64,000 nt of DNA from Mucilaginibacter terrae. GTDB lineage: Bacteria > Bacteroidota > Bacteroidia > Sphingobacteriales > Sphingobacteriaceae. Position 1 is the stretch's first letter; every line of letters starts with the position of its first letter. Below are positions 18,135 to 26,521 of this stretch, in pieces. Made by a program: the position numbers and the translations under genes. The notes under the pieces are model-generated. The model was not told where the DNA came from and did no database searches. It was given only the letters and a program-made list of their open reading frames with translations. The stretch spans positions 3,844,001 through 3,908,000 of the forward strand of contig NZ_JAVLVU010000001.1 of the NCBI RefSeq assembly GCF_031951985.1, given 5' to 3'.

Positions 18135-18364
18135 GTTTGCCTGTATATACCCGCTCGCAACTGGCCCTGCGTAATGGGCAAGACAAGCCCCAGATTTGGG
18201 TAGCTTACCGCGGAACCATTTATGATGTAGGCAAAAGCCGCTTATGGCGCGATGGTAAACACTATGAACACTGGGCCGGGCAGGATCTCACAGAGGAAAT
18301 GCTGGATGCCCCGCACGCCGATGATGTGTTTAAGCGCTTTGAGGTAGTAGGGGTGCTGGGTTGA
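18131..18364 (+). CDS. Small cytochrome b5-like heme-binding protein
   Basis: 77 aa, essentially one cytochrome b5-like domain: TRSQLALRNGQDKPQIWVAY, then IYDVGKSRLWRDGKHYEHWAGQDLT and PHADDVFKRFEVVG. The histidines in KHYEHW and APHADD are the candidate heme ligands. No signal peptide or anchor. It overlaps the lycopene cyclase by 4 nt (ATGA), so it is produced with carotenoid enzymes. A role as electron donor to a carotenoid-modifying oxygenase encoded elsewhere is possible but unproven. Confidence 0.82.
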   Translation: MSLPVYTRSQLALRNGQDKPQIWVAYRGTIYDVGKSRLWRDGKHYEHWAGQDLTEEMLDAPHADDVFKRFEVVGVLG

Positions 18365-18376
18365 CTCTTATAAAAA

Positions 18377-18460
18377 CGTCATTGCGAGGTACGAAGCAAT
18401 CTCTGAACTATGCAAGAATGAATATCTTACGCAGAGATTGCTTCGTACCTCGCAATGACG
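18377..18460. repeat. Long palindromic repeat (GTCATTGCGAGG type)
   Basis: Two 29-nt arms (18377-18405 and 18432-18460) are perfect reverse complements around a 26-nt loop. The arm begins CGTCATTGCGAGGTACGAAG. Sequences of this type recur between genes in many Bacteroidota genomes. It sits between two convergent genes and may act as a transcription barrier. Confidence 0.8.
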
Positions 18461-18486
18461 GAAGTTTTTATATCATAGATCTAAGT

Positions 18487-19407
18487 TTATAGCTCAATTT
18501 CAAACTGCGCCAGGTTTATAAATTCCTGCACACGACCTGCAACTTCTTCTTGGGTAAGATTCTTTATTTTTTCGGTACCAAATTTCTCCACACAAAAAGA
18601 AGCTAATGCTGAGCCAAAAATGATGGCGTTTTTCATATTGTTGAAGTTGATGGTACCAACCTTAGCCAAATAACCAATAAAACCACCGGCAAAAGTATCA
18701 CCGGCACCGGTTGGGTCAAATACATCTGCCAACGGCAGGGCAGGGGCCGAGAACACTTTATCTTCGTGGAACAGCAAAGCACCGTGCTCACCTTTTTTAA
18801 TGATGAGGTATTTAGGGCCCATGCCTAAAATTTTACGGGCAGCTTTTACCAATGAGTATTCGCCGCTTAACTGGCGGGCTTCAGCATCATTAATGGTTAA
18901 AACGTCAACCATTTTGATAGTTTCGAGCAAATCATCCAGTGCAATGTCCATCCAGAAGTTCATGGTATCCATTACTACGAGCTTAGGGCGGTTTTTAAGG
19001 CGTTTAATAACCGTTTGCTGCACCTGTGGGGTAAGATTGCCCAGCATCAAAAATTCGCAGTCCTGATACGACTCTGGGATGATGGGGTCAAAATCAGCCA
19101 GTACGTTTAGTTCGGTAGCCAAAGTATCGCGGCTGTTCATATCATTATGGTAGCGTCCGCTCCAAAAAAACGATTTTTCGCCTTGCTTTACCTGCAGGCC
19201 TTCGGTACTAATATGATGTTGCTGAAAATCGGCAATCTCACTTTCGGGAAAATCGTCGCCTACCACGGCAACAATTTTTACATCGTTATAAAAGTATGAT
19301 GCGGCCAAACTGGCATAGGTAGCAGCCCCGCCAACAATTTTATCGGTTTTACCAAAGGGGGTTTCGATAGCGTCAAATGCCACAGTACCAATCACTAATA
19401 AACTCAT
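18487..19407 (-). CDS. PfkB-family carbohydrate/nucleoside kinase
   Basis: 306 aa from the ATG at 19407 (MSLLVIGTVAFDAIETPFG); an ATG at 19482 would overlap the tRNA promoter region. PfkB signature 1 (KIVGGAATYASLAASYF) and signature 2 (DVFDPTGAGDTFAGGFIGYL), with the GAGD catalytic loop. It phosphorylates a sugar or nucleoside with ATP; the specific substrate cannot be told from sequence alone. Monocistronic. Confidence 0.88.
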   Translation of the reverse strand: MSLLVIGTVAFDAIETPFGKTDKIVGGAATYASLAASYFYNDVKIVAVVGDDFPESEIADFQQHHISTEGLQVKQGEKSFFWSGRYHNDMNSRDTLATELNVLADFDPIIPESYQDCEFLMLGNLTPQVQQTVIKRLKNRPKLVVMDTMNFWMDIALDDLLETIKMVDVLTINDAEARQLSGEYSLVKAARKILGMGPKYLIIKKGEHGALLFHEDKVFSAPALPLADVFDPTGAGDTFAGGFIGYLAKVGTINFNNMKNAIIFGSALASFCVEKFGTEKIKNLTQEEVAGRVQEFINLAQFEIEL

Positions 19408-19440
19408 GTGAAAAATATTTAAATTTTTTTTGTGCAAATA

Positions 19441-19471
19441 TTGTGAAATATCCGCGAAGTTTATACTTTTG
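19441..19471 (+). promoter_or_regulatory. Promoter of tRNA-Asn
   Basis: TTG at 19441-19443 and TACTTTTG at 19464-19471 separated by 20 bp match the Bacteroidota -33/-7 promoter. The tRNA begins 24 bp downstream. Confidence 0.65.
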
Positions 19472-19494
19472 CACCACTCCAAACCGGAAAAGAT

Positions 19495-19568
19495 TCCTGA
19501 GTAGCTCAGCCGGTTAGAGCATCTGACTGTTAATCAGAGGGTCGCTGGTTCGAGCCCAGCCTCAGGAG
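19495..19568 (+). tRNA. tRNA-Asn (anticodon GTT)
   Basis: 74-nt cloverleaf. Acceptor TCCTGAG pairs with CTCAGGA, discriminator G. D-arm GCTC..GAGC, anticodon stem TCTGA/TCAGA with loop CTGTTAA (anticodon GTT), T-arm CTGG-TTCGAGC-CCAG. The CCA is not encoded. Its 3' end is the start of a direct repeat used as an integration site. Confidence 0.96.
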
Positions 19569-19677
19569 CCTCAAAATCAATGATTTATCCCCACTCTGGC
19601 GAGTGGGGATTTTTTTTTCGCATAGTTTTCGCATACTTTTCAGTATTGCATACCGCAGACGAAATTCCTTAGTTGAC
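19565..19677. repeat. Attachment-site direct repeat, tRNA-proximal copy
   Basis: Starts with the last four bases of tRNA-Asn. GGAGCCTCAAAATCAAT is identical to 26305-26321, and the following ~95 bp remain clearly similar, including an identical 21-nt run (19620-19640 = 26352-26372) with repeated GCATA words that could be recombinase arm sites. It marks the junction between chromosome and inserted DNA. Confidence 0.8.
19587..19618 (+). terminator. Terminator of tRNA-Asn
   Basis: Hairpin ATCCCCACTC / GAGTGGGGAT with a 4-nt loop followed by eight T, 18 nt after the tRNA. The copy of this region at 26.3 kb has lost the pairing. Confidence 0.8.
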
Positions 19678-19784
19678 AAAAGATCCTTTTTAAGCCGTAT
19701 ACTAACCATCCCCAAAAGCATAGCCTTTAAAAAAATGTTTTTATTCTGTCATGTTATTTAAAACAATAAAAACCCCTTGTTTTT

Positions 19785-19799
19785 TTGAACACTGTTTAA
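19785..19799. promoter_or_regulatory. TetR operator, copy 1 (upstream of tetR)
   Basis: TTGAACACTGTTTAA, one base off a perfect palindrome and nearly identical to the site in front of the outer membrane factor gene. A TATATTTG -7-like box lies downstream at 19845-19852, so this site could control tetR itself. Confidence 0.6.
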
Positions 19800-19869
19800 T
19801 AACATTGCATTGTTTTACACCCAAACCAAAATGGCAGGCAATAATATATTTGTAACTTGTTAATTTAGA

Positions 19870-20478
19870 ATGAGCATAGCAGAAAGAAAGTTAGAAGAGA
19901 AACAAGAGATGCACGAACGCATCCTTAACGGAGCGCGAAAGATATTCCTGGAGAAAGGCTATGACCAGACCAGCATGCGCAATATCGCTCAGGAGATCAA
20001 CTATAGCCCAGGCTCCATATACTTCTATTTCAAAGATAAAAGTGAGATCTTCCACGAATTGCATAAAGAGGGTTTTCTCCTGCTGCTTAACCAGTTAAAG
20101 GTGCTGGAAAAGGTCCGTGATCCCTTTGAAAGATTGAAAGCCTCAGGCCGGGTTTTTATCCAGTTCGCACAAGAGAACAAGGATTACTATAACTTGATGT
20201 TCATCGTAGAAGAGCCGGTTAAAGATCCTTCGTCTGAAGGATTCCAGATAGCCGAGGAGGCGATCAGCTATATGCAGGGAATGATCATCGAATGCCAGCA
20301 GAAAGGCAAATTCAAGGATATGGATACGGAATATTTTACTTTCCTGATCATTTCCGTGGTACACGGCATTTGCGCACTTTTCTGTAAGAATCGCAATACC
20401 AGTTTTGTTGGCAAGACCGATGAAGAACTGATGGAGAATGGCTACGAGTCTTTCGTGGCCTTACTCGAAAAAAGTTAG
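19870..20478 (+). CDS. TetR-family transcriptional regulator of the efflux operon
   Basis: 202 aa. N-terminal HTH: ILNGARKIFLEKGYDQTSMRNIAQEINYSPGSIYFYFKDKSEIF, a textbook TetR DNA-binding domain (residues ~15-60). The C-terminal ligand domain is divergent. It immediately precedes a TolC-MFP-RND operon in the same direction and is flanked by two copies of one palindrome, so it very likely represses both itself and the pump. The inducer is unknown. Confidence 0.92.
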   Translation: MSIAERKLEEKQEMHERILNGARKIFLEKGYDQTSMRNIAQEINYSPGSIYFYFKDKSEIFHELHKEGFLLLLNQLKVLEKVRDPFERLKASGRVFIQFAQENKDYYNLMFIVEEPVKDPSSEGFQIAEEAISYMQGMIIECQQKGKFKDMDTEYFTFLIISVVHGICALFCKNRNTSFVGKTDEELMENGYESFVALLEKS

Positions 20479-20497
20479 CTATTTTTTTGAAACAATA

Positions 20498-20512
20498 TTG
20501 AACACTGTTCAA
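20498..20512. promoter_or_regulatory. TetR operator, copy 2 (upstream of the efflux operon)
   Basis: Perfect palindrome TTGAACACTGTTCAA ending 10 bp before the outer membrane factor start. Matches copy 1 upstream of tetR at 14 of 15 positions. Confidence 0.65.
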
Positions 20513-20522
20513 ATTTAAAACA

Positions 20523-21893
20523 ATGATTAAAATGAAATTTAGAAATCAAACATTTTATCAGCTTTTGCTTTTATCGTCGGCCTTACTGGCCGCACCAATA
20601 GTAAAAGCCCAGGGGAAGCTGGATGAATATATCCGGGATGGCCTTGCCTCCAATGAGAGCATTAAGCAACAAAACTTTGTGTTGGAAAAGAATGTCTATG
20701 CATTGAAAGAAGCTAAAAGCATGTTCCTGCCGGAGGTTACTTTTTCAACCACGTATACCAAAGCTGACGGGGGGCGTACGATAGATTTTCCTACCGGCGA
20801 CCTGTTTAACGGTGTTTATGCCACGCTGAACCAGCTGACAGGTACTAACGCTTTTCCGCAATTGCAGAACCAGAAGATCCTGCTTAACCCGGATAATTTC
20901 TATGATGCCAAATTCCGCACAACACTTCCCATCCTGAATGCGGAACTGATCTATAACAAGCGGATCAAAAAGCAGCAGATCGACCTGCAGAAAGCTGAAG
21001 TATTGCTTTACAAGCGGGAACTGGTCAAAGAGATCAAAACAGCCTATTACACTTACTTGAAAGCTGTTAATGCTACCGATATCTATCAATCCTCACTCCG
21101 GCTGGTTGAAGAAGGACAAAGGATCAACACCAAACTATATGAAAATAGCAAGGTCAACCGCACGGTAGTACTCAGAAGCCAGAACGAAGTATCAAAGATA
21201 AATGCTTCGCTTACCAGTGCCAGGAAAACTGCGGAATCGGCGCGCTACTATTTTAACTTCCTGCTCAACCGCCCGCTTACCGACAGTATCTTATCGGATA
21301 ATATTAAGGTATTGCCGGCAAATGAACAACTTGGGGGAAACAGCGTCAGCGGCAGGGAGGAACTCTCTAAACTCCGGATCGCCAAAGATATTAACGGCAA
21401 CCTGACGGGACTAGCTAAGTCTTACATCGTTCCCAAATTAGGGACGTTTATCGACCTGGGTTCACAGGCTTTTGACTGGAAGTTCAATAACAACAGCCGC
21501 TATTACCTGTTCGGCGTGTCTCTCCAATGGAACCTCTTTTCTTCCGGCAAGAACAATTACCGGGTGAAGCAGGCGATCGCCGATCAGCATGCCCTGGCCT
21601 CGCAAACAGATCATGTACAACAGCAACTGCTGACGGAATTGAAGGTACGCCAGGCCGGTATGCAAAGCGCCATTGCCCAATACCAGGCGGCCGAATCACA
21701 ATTAAAAACCTGCCAGACCTATTACGGTGATATGCTGAAGCTATACAAACAAGGCATGGCGATCTATATCGAGCTGCTCGATGCCCAGAACCAATGGATC
21801 GATGCACAGCTTAAAACAAATATTGCCCTTTACGATACCTGGATCGCCAATACGGCGATCGAACGTGCGAACGCCAGTTTTACTATTCAATAA
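20523..21893 (+). CDS. Outer membrane efflux protein (TolC-like OMF)
   Basis: 456 aa with signal peptide ending LLAAPIVKAQ. Two long helical hairpin repeats typical of TolC-family channels (for example LYKRELVKEIKTAYYTYLKAV and VQQQLLTELKVRQAGMQSAI). The pump's outer membrane exit duct. First gene of the efflux operon; the next start is 10 nt downstream of its stop. A second in-frame ATG at 20532 is an alternative start. Confidence 0.9.
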   Translation: MIKMKFRNQTFYQLLLLSSALLAAPIVKAQGKLDEYIRDGLASNESIKQQNFVLEKNVYALKEAKSMFLPEVTFSTTYTKADGGRTIDFPTGDLFNGVYATLNQLTGTNAFPQLQNQKILLNPDNFYDAKFRTTLPILNAELIYNKRIKKQQIDLQKAEVLLYKRELVKEIKTAYYTYLKAVNATDIYQSSLRLVEEGQRINTKLYENSKVNRTVVLRSQNEVSKINASLTSARKTAESARYYFNFLLNRPLTDSILSDNIKVLPANEQLGGNSVSGREELSKLRIAKDINGNLTGLAKSYIVPKLGTFIDLGSQAFDWKFNNNSRYYLFGVSLQWNLFSSGKNNYRVKQAIADQHALASQTDHVQQQLLTELKVRQAGMQSAIAQYQAAESQLKTCQTYYGDMLKLYKQGMAIYIELLDAQNQWIDAQLKTNIALYDTWIANTAIERANASFTIQ

Positions 21894-21903
21894 AATCAAG
21901 ACC

Positions 21904-22956
21904 ATGAAAAAAATACAACTATTCAGCATTATCCTAGCAGCGCTAATTTTAGTGGCTGCCTGCAAAGAAAAACACCAGGAAGGAGATCCAATAGGACAAC
22001 CGGATATCATCCCCGTAAAAACAGCCCCGGTGTCTACGCTAGGTGTACCCGATCAAATCACCGCCACCGGCCTCGTGAGTACAGAGGATGAAGCCAAATA
22101 CGCCTTTAAGATAGGTGGCGTGATCAGCCGAATCCTGGTTCAGGAGGGGCAGTCCTTTAAACAAGGGCAATTACTGGCTACACTCAATTCCACAGAAATT
22201 TCAGCAGGTTTGGCACAATCCAGCCTCAGTGTAGAAAAAGCAGCGCGTGACTATAACCGCGCGTTGAATTTATACAAAGACAGCGTTTATACTTTAGAAC
22301 AACTACAGAATACTAAAACAGCTTTGGATGTAGCTAGGAAAGCAAGAGAAGCAACCGCTTTCAATGAGCGTTACTCTAAAATTTATGCGGCTTCTGATGG
22401 CTTTGTCAGCAAGAAGATAGCGAACGAAGGAGAAGTGATTGCCGAAGGCATGCCGGTACTGCTCATCAATTCTACCGAGCAACACAACAGCTATTCGCTT
22501 AAGGTGGGTGTTACCGACCGGGAATGGGCCATCATTAAGCAGGGCCAAACCGCCAAAGTAACGCTCGATGGCTATGCCGGTAAAACCTTTGATGCGACTG
22601 TATTCCGCAAGTCCCAGGCAGCAGACCGTGAACTGGGTTCTTTCCAGATCGAATTAAAGCTGCAACTGAACGGTGTAAAACCAGCGGTGGGCATGTTTGG
22701 CAAAGCCGAGATCGCTACCCATCAGGATGAAAACGTGATGGTTATTCCCTACGCATCACTGGTAGAGGCCGATGGCGACAAAGGATTTGTATTTACCACA
22801 GTAGGATCAAACCGGGTAAAACGAGTGCCGGTCAGCATTTTGAAGTTCGACAATGAAAATGTGTATCTCAAAGATAAACTGGAAGGCATAGACCAGATCG
22901 TCGTTTCCAACAGTGCCTACCTCAACGAACAATCCATCATAAAAATCATTCAATAA
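21904..22956 (+). CDS. RND efflux periplasmic adaptor (membrane fusion lipoprotein)
   Basis: 350 aa from the ATG at 21904; a longer frame from 21781 overlaps the previous gene and has no signal. Lipoprotein signal FSIILAALILVAAC. Lipoyl/barrel-sandwich half-motifs FKIGGVISRILVQEGQSFKQ and YAASDGFVSKKIANEGEVI flank an alpha-hairpin. C-terminal beta-barrel and membrane-proximal domain (GMFGKAEIATHQDENVMVIP). Links the OMF to the inner membrane pump; the next gene starts 4 nt after its stop. Confidence 0.92.
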   Translation: MKKIQLFSIILAALILVAACKEKHQEGDPIGQPDIIPVKTAPVSTLGVPDQITATGLVSTEDEAKYAFKIGGVISRILVQEGQSFKQGQLLATLNSTEISAGLAQSSLSVEKAARDYNRALNLYKDSVYTLEQLQNTKTALDVARKAREATAFNERYSKIYAASDGFVSKKIANEGEVIAEGMPVLLINSTEQHNSYSLKVGVTDREWAIIKQGQTAKVTLDGYAGKTFDATVFRKSQAADRELGSFQIELKLQLNGVKPAVGMFGKAEIATHQDENVMVIPYASLVEADGDKGFVFTTVGSNRVKRVPVSILKFDNENVYLKDKLEGIDQIVVSNSAYLNEQSIIKIIQ

Positions 22957-22960
22957 GGTC

Positions 22961-25900
22961 ATGAAGATCACCAATTTTGCCGTTAAGAATTATCAGTTCA
23001 CGCTGATCATATTCCTTATGGTGGCCGTTGTCGGCTTGCTGACACTGTTTACCATGCCCCGTTCGGAAGATCCTACCACGCATCCTCCGCAGTATATCAT
23101 TACGGTTATTTACCCGGGTACCAGTCCCAAGGATATGGAAGAACAGGTCGTGAAACCCATCGAGAATAAGATCTATGGTCTGGAAAATATAGAAAAGATC
23201 CTGACGACCGTCGAAGATGGCGTAGCCGTTATCCAACCTAAGTTCAAATATGGCGTGGATGTCGACAATAAGTACCAGGAAATATCCACCGAGATCAATG
23301 CTTTAAAAAACAGCGAACTTCCCAAAGATATTTACCTGATCAAAACGGAAAAGGTATCCTCGGCGGATGTAAAGATCCTGCAGGTTGCCCTGTTGTCTGA
23401 CCAGGCTTCTGGTAAAATGCTGCGGGACGAAGCAGATATCTTAAAAACACAGTTAGAGAAGATCACCAACCTCAAAGAGGTGAAATACTTCGGCATGCCC
23501 GAGCAGGAGATCCGCATCGACATACAACTGGATAAACTGGCACAGTTAAAAATACCGCTTAATGTGGTCATGGGTAGTTTGCAAAGTGAGGCTGCGGATA
23601 TTCCAGGCGGCAGCATTAACCTGGACAGCAAGGTTTTTAATGTGAAAACCAGCGGTAAATTCAAGAACACCGATGATGTAGCCAATACGGTGATCTACAA
23701 TGCCAACGGCAAGATCATTTATTTGAAGGATGTAGCCACGGTAAGTTATAAGGACGCTACGGTAAACCACATCACACGGATAAATGGTCACCGTTGCGTG
23801 CTGGTTACGGCAGCCATGAAAGACAATGTAAATATTACCAGCGTTCAGAAAGAATATTTACTGGTACTGGAAGCATTCGGGAAAACCCTGCCGGAGAATA
23901 TCCACATGGTCAAAAACTTCGATCAGGCCAATATGGTATCCGAGCGCCTGGGGCATTTGGGTTTTGATTTTGGTTTGGCCATTGTTCTGGTCGTGATCAC
24001 GTTGCTGCCATTAGGGTTCAGGGCATCTTTGATCGTAATGATCTCTATCCCGCTATCTTTAGCCCTGGGGCTCATTGCTATGAACCTGTTGGGTTATTCT
24101 TTAAACCAGTTAAGTATTGTCGGCCTGGTGGTGGCCTTAGGCTTGCTGGTAGATGACAGCATTGTGGTGGTAGAGAATATTGAGCGCTGGCTCAGGGAAG
24201 GCCATTCGCGAATGAACGCCATTTTTAAGGGAACGAAACAGATCGGCGCAGCCGTTGTCGGCTGTACTGCGACGCTGGTGATCGCATTCCTGCCCCTGGC
24301 CTTTTTACCCGATGTGGCCGGTGAATTTGTCCGCAGCCTGCCTATGGCCGTCATGACCAGCGTTCTGGCATCCATGATCGTTGCTTTAACGCTTGTACCT
24401 TTCCTGGGCAGCCGGATGTTAAAGACCCATGAACATGGCGAGGGTAACTTCTTTTTAAAACACCTACAACGGTTTCTGACCAGATCTTACAGCCGCGTAA
24501 TGCCTGTTGCATTAAAGTGGCCGAAGGTTACTATCGGGATATCCTTAGCCCTGAGCGGGCTTGCCTTTTTCCTGTTCACCTTGACCGGGTTCAAGCTTTT
24601 TCCAACCTCGGAAAAACCGATGTTCCTGATCAATATTAAAATGCCCTTACAGGCGGATATTCCGGAAAGTGACCGGGCAACCAAACTGGTAGAAGGAGAA
24701 TTAAAAAAACACAAAGAGATCGTGTATTATACCGCTAACGTTGGTAAAGGTAACCCGCAGATCTATTACAATGTGCATCAGCAGGACGTCAAGCCCGACT
24801 TTGCACAGGTGTTCGTGCAGCTGGACGATGGGACAAGCCCAAGCGAAAAAACCGAACTGATCAAAAGACTGATCAAAAAGTTCAATGACTTTCCCTACGC
24901 CAGGATAGAGATCAAGGATTTTGAACAGGGCCCACCAATTGAAGCCAATATCGTTGTCAGGTTATTTGGGGAGAACCAGGATACCTTGCGGTCCCTGACC
25001 TTTAAAGTAGAAGAGATTCTGAAGAAACATCCGGGTACTTTTTTCGTCAACAACGAACTCAATACATACAAATCAGATGTTAAAATAAAGATCGATAAAG
25101 AAAAAGCCCGAACCCTGGGTGTCCTGACCAGTGACGTCGACAAAGTCATCCGTATGGCTGTTGCCGGGTTAACCGTAGGTGACTATATTGATGACCGGGG
25201 CGATTCACGCAACGTGGTGATCACAATGCCCAGAGATAAATTCTCCAATCTGGACGCACTTAAAAAACTTTATGTCAACAATGTGCAGGGCACCCCGGTG
25301 CAGGTAGACCAGATCGCGACGATCACATTTGAAACCTCACCCACTGCGATCAATCACTTCAACAAATCACGGTTTGCCAAGGTCACCTCGCTTACGAAAG
25401 AGCATGTATTGGCAAATGATATCCTCAAAGATGTTGTTCCGCAGTTAAATAAATTGAAGATGCCGCAGGGCTATTATTACAAGCTCTCCGGCGAAGCCGA
25501 ATCAGAAGGAGATACGCTTGGCGGTAATTTCCTGTCGGTGATCATATTAAGCACCTTTCTTTTCATTGGTGTCCTGCTGCTGCAATTCAAAACCTTTAAA
25601 GGGATCATTATCGTGCTTTCGATCATACCCCTCGGGATCTTGGGCGGCGTGGTATTCCTGCTCTTTACCGGCAATCCCATGTCATTGGTATCCATTATCG
25701 GTTTCATCGGACTCTCGGGCATACAGGTTAAAAATTCACTTTTGCTAGTGGATTTCACCAACCAGTTGCGTGCTGAAGGGCATAGCATAGACGAGGCGAT
25801 CCATATGGCAGGCGAAACCCGCTTTCTGCCGGTGGTGCTTACTTCTATCACGGCGATCTGCGGTTTGCTTCCTATTGCGTTAAACCCGAACCCCCTGATC

Positions 25901-26017
25901 GCGCCGTTAGCTATTGTATTGATCGGCGGATTGATCAGTTCTACTATCCTTTCCAGGATAGTTACACCAGTCATGTATAAACTTATACCGCCACATTTGG
26001 GAGAAGATGGAGTCTAA
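22961..26017 (+). CDS. RND-family efflux transporter, inner membrane subunit
   Basis: 1018 aa AcrB/MexB-type proton-driven pump with 12 membrane segments and two large periplasmic loops. Marks: start NFAVKNYQFTLIIFLMVAVVG, SEDPTTHPPQYIITVIYPGTS, the TM4 proton relay VALGLLVDDSIVVVENIERW, and TM10-11 GFIGLSGIQVKNSLLLVDF. Its single-subunit form and substrate range cannot be decided; the hydrophobic-drug family is more likely than metal export. Last gene of the tetR-controlled operon. Confidence 0.93.
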   Translation: MKITNFAVKNYQFTLIIFLMVAVVGLLTLFTMPRSEDPTTHPPQYIITVIYPGTSPKDMEEQVVKPIENKIYGLENIEKILTTVEDGVAVIQPKFKYGVDVDNKYQEISTEINALKNSELPKDIYLIKTEKVSSADVKILQVALLSDQASGKMLRDEADILKTQLEKITNLKEVKYFGMPEQEIRIDIQLDKLAQLKIPLNVVMGSLQSEAADIPGGSINLDSKVFNVKTSGKFKNTDDVANTVIYNANGKIIYLKDVATVSYKDATVNHITRINGHRCVLVTAAMKDNVNITSVQKEYLLVLEAFGKTLPENIHMVKNFDQANMVSERLGHLGFDFGLAIVLVVITLLPLGFRASLIVMISIPLSLALGLIAMNLLGYSLNQLSIVGLVVALGLLVDDSIVVVENIERWLREGHSRMNAIFKGTKQIGAAVVGCTATLVIAFLPLAFLPDVAGEFVRSLPMAVMTSVLASMIVALTLVPFLGSRMLKTHEHGEGNFFLKHLQRFLTRSYSRVMPVALKWPKVTIGISLALSGLAFFLFTLTGFKLFPTSEKPMFLINIKMPLQADIPESDRATKLVEGELKKHKEIVYYTANVGKGNPQIYYNVHQQDVKPDFAQVFVQLDDGTSPSEKTELIKRLIKKFNDFPYARIEIKDFEQGPPIEANIVVRLFGENQDTLRSLTFKVEEILKKHPGTFFVNNELNTYKSDVKIKIDKEKARTLGVLTSDVDKVIRMAVAGLTVGDYIDDRGDSRNVVITMPRDKFSNLDALKKLYVNNVQGTPVQVDQIATITFETSPTAINHFNKSRFAKVTSLTKEHVLANDILKDVVPQLNKLKMPQGYYYKLSGEAESEGDTLGGNFLSVIILSTFLFIGVLLLQFKTFKGIIIVLSIIPLGILGGVVFLLFTGNPMSLVSIIGFIGLSGIQVKNSLLLVDFTNQLRAEGHSIDEAIHMAGETRFLPVVLTSITAICGLLPIALNPNPLIAPLAIVLIGGLISSTILSRIVTPVMYKLIPPHLGEDGV

Positions 26018-26057
26018 TCGTCGGCTCTAATTGCCCTCTTCTATTGATGCATTCATT

Positions 26058-26096
26058 AAATAGTTTCCAGGACTTGACAGCCTGGAAACTATTTTA
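26058..26096 (+). terminator. Terminator of the efflux operon
   Basis: Hairpin AATAGTTTCCAGG / CCTGGAAACTATT with a 9-nt loop followed by TT, 40 nt after the RND stop codon. Confidence 0.8.
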
Positions 26097-26304
26097 CCTG
26101 ATGATACTGTATCAAGTTGCACAGTAAAATATTCTCAGAGTTTTAAAATAGCTTTAACGAATTATAGTTGTACGATACGATATATGTTATATCTTGAGGG
26201 GCCACCAGGTTCGAAAAATATGTCAGCCTCTGCCTTCTAAAATTGCTTTAATTCGCTTAAATACGCATTTGCCTGGTTAACTAGTTCGAAATTGGGCCGG
26301 TTGG

Positions 26305-26411
26305 GGAGCCTCAAAATCAATTATTCCCCCCTCCGGCGATTGGTTTTTTTTGCATAGTTTTCGCATACTTTTTCAGTACTTCCATACCGCAGTCAAAATT
26401 GCTTAGGTGAC
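26305..26411. repeat. Attachment-site direct repeat, distal copy
   Basis: Counterpart of 19565-19677. The gene-free stretch 26018-26521 holds this repeat and the efflux terminator and nothing else I can see. Just upstream, GTTCGAA and GGGAG echo a degenerate tRNA T-arm/acceptor tail, as expected for an old recombination junction. It marks the boundary between the efflux island and the conjugative element. Confidence 0.75.
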
Positions 26412-26521
26412 GCTATATTGTTTTTAAGCATTCATTTGTTTTAAAAAGCCCCAGTAATTTCATTTGATCGTTTTCCAAGAATTTTAATTTTAGAAGATAT
26501 CTTTCGTTGAATAGGCGAAAT

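Larger units (their letters stand above)
19569..26308. mobile_element. 6.7-kb RND-efflux cargo island at tRNA-Asn
   Basis: DNA bounded by the tRNA-Asn 3' end and a second copy of the attachment repeat. It contains only tetR, an outer membrane factor, a membrane fusion protein and an RND pump, and no integrase. Codon choice differs from the chromosome to the left (many ATC/GATC codons versus ATT). It may be an element stripped of its integrase, or the tRNA-proximal part of a tandem array with the 26-64 kb element. Confidence 0.65.

Noticed and set aside
19530-19721. Minus-strand frame of 63 codons ending LRLGSNQRPSD
   Set aside because: It is the antisense of tRNA-Asn and its flank; this tail is a well-known spurious tRNA-derived protein.
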